The notes beneath the pieces are model-generated. The model ran no database searches and was not told where the DNA came from. It saw nothing but the letters and a program-made list of their open reading frames with translations. The position numbers were made by a program, and so were the translations under genes. A stretch of 7,263 nt of DNA, taken from the NCBI GenBank assembly GCA_011046295.1, contig DSAV01000062.1, forward strand, positions 1-7,263. Direction: 5' to 3'. How positions within the stretch are numbered: position 1 is the stretch's first letter; every line of letters starts with the position of its first letter. The stretch comes from Deltaproteobacteria bacterium. GTDB taxonomy: Bacteria > Desulfobacterota > Syntrophia > Syntrophales > Smithellaceae. Below are positions 3,730 through 7,263 of this stretch, in pieces.

Positions 3730-6700
3730 ATGGGCAAATTTAGAAAAAATTTTGGCCGGGTTAAAAAGGTACTGGACATACCTAATTTAATCGAAATCCA
3801 GACAGCTTCTTACGAGAAGTTTCTGCAAAAAGACATAGCTGCGGGACAAAGGGGTAATCTTGGTTTGCAGGGCGCATTTAAAAGTGTTTTCCCGATTTCT
3901 GATTTCAGCGGAAAATGTTCGTTGGAGTTTGTCAGCTATAAAATTAGCGAAGTCCGGTATGATATCAAAGAGTGTATTCAGAAAGGCATGACTTATGCCG
4001 CTCCCCTGAAAATTGTGGTCAGGCTTGTTGTCTTCGATACAGACCGTTTTGCGGACACGAAAAACAACAAGGATTTAGGAGAAATGAAGCCGATCCGCGA
4101 TATAAAGGAGCAGGAAATTTACTTCGGCGAAATTCCGCTGATGACGGAAAACGGCACTTTTGTTATCAACGGTACTGAACGGGTTATCGTAAGCCAGTTG
4201 CACCGTTCTCCCGGAATTTTCTTTGATCATGACAAAGGAAAGACAGTTGCGAGCGGCAAGCTGATTTTTTCGGCGCGGATTATTCCCATTAGAGGTTCCT
4301 GGCTGGATTTGGAGTTCGATTCCAAGGATATCCTTTATGTCCGGATTGACCGCCGTCGCAAAATGCCTGTTACTATCTTGCTCAAGGCCATGGGCAATTC
4401 CGCAGAGACTATTTTAAATTATTTTTATAACATTGAGAAACTTATCATCGAGGACGGCAAGCTCTATTTTGCCGCCGATGAATCCATGGCAGGCCAAAAG
4501 GCGCCCGAAGATATAAAAGATCCTAAAAGCGGAGAGGTTATTGTAAAAAAAGGACGCAAGCTGACCAAACCTCTTTTGAAAAAGGTTCTGGACGCGGGGG
4601 TCAAACGCATTGCCATCAAGGAAAGCGAGCTTGCCGGAAAGATTCTTGCCTCGGACGTCAGCGATCCCCAGACAGGTGAAATTCTTTTCCGCTGCAATGA
4701 GGAATTGCCGCCTGACGGTTTGGAAATCGCTAAAGAAAAAGATATTAATGAGATTAATTTTATTCACCTTGATGAGGACATGGAAAACACAGCTATCCGA
4801 GACACGCTTTTAATGGATAAAATCGAAACGGCGGAAGACGCGATACTGGAAATATACCGGCGTCTGCGTCCCAGCAATCCTCCCACGCCCGAGACCGCGA
4901 CAAAGTTTTTCCAGAGCTTGTTTTTTGAGCCGGAAACTTATGACCTGTCGGATGTCGGTCGGGCCAAGATGAATTACAAGCTGCGGCTTGATGCCCCCAA
5001 AGATATGACGGTTCTGCGCAATGAAGATATTATGGCTGCGGTCAAATATCTGATAGACTTAAAAAATGGCGTTGCCGAATGCAGCGTTGACGATATCGAT
5101 CACTTGGGTAACCGCCGCGTGCGTTCCGTGGGAGAGCTTATCGAAAATCAGTACCGTATCGGTTTGGTGCGGATGGAACGGGCGATCAAGGAAAAAATGA
5201 GCCTACAGGATATCGAAACAATGATGCCGCATGACCTGATTAACGCCAAGCCTGTTTCCGCTGTGGTTAATGAATTTTTTGGTTCCAGCCAGCTTTCTCA
5301 ATTTATGGATCAGACCAATCCTCTTTCGGAAATAACGCACAAAAGGCGCCTGTCCGCTCTTGGTCCCGGAGGTTTAACCAGGGAAAGAGCAGGATTTGAA
5401 GTGCGCGACGTTCATCCTACTCATTACGGTCGTATCTGTCCGATAGAAACACCGGAAGGACCGAATATCGGCCTGATCGTTTCTTTGAGCACTTATGCCC
5501 GGGTTAATGAATTCGGGTTTATTGAAACCCCCTATAAAGTGGTGGATAACGGAAAGGTTTCAGATAAAATTCGCTACGTAACGGCGATCGAAGAAGAAAA
5601 CCAGATTATCGCGCCGGCTGATCGTCCCTTGGATAGATACGGTAAATTTTCTGAAGAGTTGATTTCCGTCAGAAAAGGCGGTGATTTTGTTTCCGTCATG
5701 CCGGAAGATATTAAAATGATGGATGTTTCACCTAACCAGCTCGTCAGCGTGGCGGCGGCATTAATTCCATTTCTGGAGCATGATGACGCGAACCGCGCGC
5801 TAATGGGTTCCAATATGCAGCGTCAGGCTGTGCCGTTGATGTGTCCGGAAGCGCCGGTTGTCGGCACTGGCATGGAATCGGTTGTCGCCCGTGACTCCGG
5901 CGCAGTTTTAGTGGCCAGGCGGGCTGGCGTCGTGAAAAGCGTAGATGCTTCACGTATAGTGGTTTTGGCTGAACACCCGGAAGAAGACGGCATTGACAGC
6001 GGTGTGGACATATATCTTTTATCGAAATATCAGCGCTCTAATCAGGACACCTGTATTAATCAGAAACCAGTCGTCAGTGTCGGTCAGCGCGTCAATAAAA
6101 GAGACATCCTGGCCGACGGGCCGGCCACCGACGAGGGGGAACTGGCGTTGGGCAGAAATGTCATGGTGGCCTTCATGTCCTGGGGTGGGTATAATTATGA
6201 AGATTCAATTCTGGTCAGCGAACGCGTAGTCAAAGAAGATATTTACACATCGATTCACATCGAAGAATTTGAAACGATGGCGCGCGACACCAAGCTGGGC
6301 AGAGAGGAAATAACCCGTGACATCCCAAATGTCGGAGAAGAAGCTCTGCGCAACCTTGATGAGAGCGGCATAATCCGCATTGGTGTTTCGGTCAAGCCCG
6401 GTGATATTCTGATAGGTAAAATAACACCCAAAGGGGAAACCCAGTTATCGGCGGAAGAAAAACTGCTGCGGGCAATATTCGGTGAAAAAGCCAGCGATGT
6501 GCGTGATACATCATTGCGAGTTCCTCCCGGTGTTGAAGGCACTATTATTGACGCAAAGATATTTACGCGTAAAGGCGTGGAAAAAGACCTGCGTTCGGAA
6601 GAGATAGAAGCGGATTCCATTGCTCAAATAACAAAAGACCGGGATGATGAAATTCGAATACTTACGGAAACAGTTAAAAAAGATGTAGCAAAAATAGTTG

Positions 6701-7263
6701 TTGGCAAAACGACAGCCAGCAAAATTGTCGACAGCAAGAAAAAAACTATTTTAAAAAAAGCAGAAAAAATTACCGAAGAAATTTTTTCCGAACTTCCTTT
6801 TTCTTCATGGAAAGACATTACAATAGCTGACAGCAGTACCGCTGAGGAAAAATTAGCAAACCTGATTTCATTAATGGAGAGGAAAATAGATTTTATCCGT
6901 GCTCATTTTGAAGAAAAGCTGGAGAAAATCAAAGCCAGTGACGAGCTGCCCCCCGGCGTGATAAAAATGATCAAGGTGTATGTCGCCATCAAGAGGAAAT
7001 TATCCGTAGGTGATAAAATGGCGGGACGCCACGGGAATAAAGGTGTATTATCCAGAATTCTTCCGGAAGAAGATATGCCTTATTTTGCAGACGGTACGCC
7101 TGTTGACATCGTTTTGAATCCTCTCGGTGTTCCCTCGCGAATGAATGTCGGGCAGATTTTGGAAACACATTTAGGGTGGGCTTCTAAAACAATTGGAGAA
7201 AATATAAACGAACTTTTAGAAAAGAACTTTAATCTGAACGACGTTAAGAGCGAATTGAAAAAA
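3730..7263 (+). CDS. rpoB: DNA-directed RNA polymerase subunit beta (3' end beyond window)
   Basis: The first 1178 codons of the beta subunit, open to the window end with no stop or frameshift; by comparison with the 1342-residue E. coli protein about 200 residues are missing. Visible landmarks are GTFVINGTERVIVSQLHRSPG, broken here as residues 142-157 and 158-162; the rifampicin region GSSQLSQFMDQTNPLSEITH (518-537) and KRRLSALGPGG (538-548); CPIETPEGPNIG (570-581); YEDSI (823-827); and GDKMAGRHGNKG (1094-1105). Glu824/Asp825 and Lys1096/Lys1104 match E. coli active-site residues 813/814 and 1065/1073. Residues matching E. coli Gln513, Asp516, His526, Ser531 and Leu533 are the sensitive-type ones, so rifampicin sensitivity is expected. 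Residues about 958-1072 are the variable proteobacterial-type insert. The ATG at 3730 follows AAAGGA (3720-3725) with a short 4-base spacing. rpoC normally follows. Confidence 0.98.
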   Translation, partial: MGKFRKNFGRVKKVLDIPNLIEIQTASYEKFLQKDIAAGQRGNLGLQGAFKSVFPISDFSGKCSLEFVSYKISEVRYDIKECIQKGMTYAAPLKIVVRLVVFDTDRFADTKNNKDLGEMKPIRDIKEQEIYFGEIPLMTENGTFVINGTERVIVSQLHRSPGIFFDHDKGKTVASGKLIFSARIIPIRGSWLDLEFDSKDILYVRIDRRRKMPVTILLKAMGNSAETILNYFYNIEKLIIEDGKLYFAADESMAGQKAPEDIKDPKSGEVIVKKGRKLTKPLLKKVLDAGVKRIAIKESELAGKILASDVSDPQTGEILFRCNEELPPDGLEIAKEKDINEINFIHLDEDMENTAIRDTLLMDKIETAEDAILEIYRRLRPSNPPTPETATKFFQSLFFEPETYDLSDVGRAKMNYKLRLDAPKDMTVLRNEDIMAAVKYLIDLKNGVAECSVDDIDHLGNRRVRSVGELIENQYRIGLVRMERAIKEKMSLQDIETMMPHDLINAKPVSAVVNEFFGSSQLSQFMDQTNPLSEITHKRRLSALGPGGLTRERAGFEVRDVHPTHYGRICPIETPEGPNIGLIVSLSTYARVNEFGFIETPYKVVDNGKVSDKIRYVTAIEEENQIIAPADRPLDRYGKFSEELISVRKGGDFVSVMPEDIKMMDVSPNQLVSVAAALIPFLEHDDANRALMGSNMQRQAVPLMCPEAPVVGTGMESVVARDSGAVLVARRAGVVKSVDASRIVVLAEHPEEDGIDSGVDIYLLSKYQRSNQDTCINQKPVVSVGQRVNKRDILADGPATDEGELALGRNVMVAFMSWGGYNYEDSILVSERVVKEDIYTSIHIEEFETMARDTKLGREEITRDIPNVGEEALRNLDESGIIRIGVSVKPGDILIGKITPKGETQLSAEEKLLRAIFGEKASDVRDTSLRVPPGVEGTIIDAKIFTRKGVEKDLRSEEIEADSIAQITKDRDDEIRILTETVKKDVAKIVVGKTTASKIVDSKKKTILKKAEKITEEIFSELPFSSWKDITIADSSTAEEKLANLISLMERKIDFIRAHFEEKLEKIKASDELPPGVIKMIKVYVAIKRKLSVGDKMAGRHGNKGVLSRILPEEDMPYFADGTPVDIVLNPLGVPSRMNVGQILETHLGWASKTIGENINELLEKNFNLNDVKSELKK

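Noticed and set aside
3725..3790. ATG five bases upstream of the rpoB start, opening a 21-codon frame
   Set aside because: It overlaps the ribosome binding site AAAGGA itself and has none of its own; the frame is short and resembles nothing. The rpoB start at 3730 gives the canonical N-terminus.
3972..4178. 68-codon + strand frame inside the start of rpoB
   Set aside because: It is a wrong-frame reading of conserved beta-subunit sequence with no ribosome binding site.
4414..4767. 117-codon open frame on the - strand inside rpoB, and similar ones at 5574-5813, 5744-5953, 6255-6620 and 6624-6818
   Set aside because: All lie opposite intact, conserved rpoB codons and look like composition-driven shadows.
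1..7263. Mobile elements, CRISPR arrays, phage or defence genes
   Set aside because: No long direct or terminal inverted repeats, no regularly spaced repeats and no unexplained coding space; the longest gene-free stretch is the 230-base rplJ leader.

Overview
The window is a stretch of bacterial housekeeping chromosome, all on the + strand. It reads tRNA-Tyr, tRNA-Gly, tRNA-Thr, rpmG, tRNA-Trp, secE, nusG, rplK, rplA, the L10 leader RNA, rplJ, rplL and the first 1178 codons of rpoB. Protein signatures are of a Gram-negative, proteobacterial or Desulfobacterota (former Deltaproteobacteria) type. Beta carries the lineage-specific insert in its C-terminal half, SecE is the short single-membrane-span form, and L33 is the four-cysteine zinc form. 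A Syntrophales-like member of Desulfobacterota is my best guess, but it rests on impression of sequence style and not on a search.

Region 1-556 is a mixed tRNA/mRNA block. All four tRNAs have their CCA tail encoded in the DNA, and rpmG lies between tRNA-Thr and tRNA-Trp. Many bacteria have a tuf gene just after tRNA-Thr here, but in this window only 16 bases separate tRNA-Thr from rpmG. Region 585-1326 holds secE (translocon) and nusG (transcription elongation), 4 bases apart. Region 1379-2521 holds rplK and rplA, which build the L11 and L1 stalk regions of the 50S subunit.

Region 2522-2751 is a 230-base non-coding leader. Its 5' half has the kink-turn hairpin architecture of the L10 leader, through which the L10-L12 complex represses its own synthesis. 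Its 3' half has a possible attenuator and possible masking of a very strong ribosome binding site that serves a TTG start codon. Region 2752-3691 holds rplJ and rplL (the L10/L12 stalk). A perfect 8-bp inverted repeat encloses the rplL stop codon just before rpoB, which starts at 3730 and runs off the window end without stop or frameshift.

No mobile element, CRISPR array, defence gene or new system is visible. The points worth a second look are regulatory and structural: the missing tuf, a hairpin that competes with the tRNA-Thr acceptor stem, the rplJ leader, and the rplL-rpoB junction hairpin.
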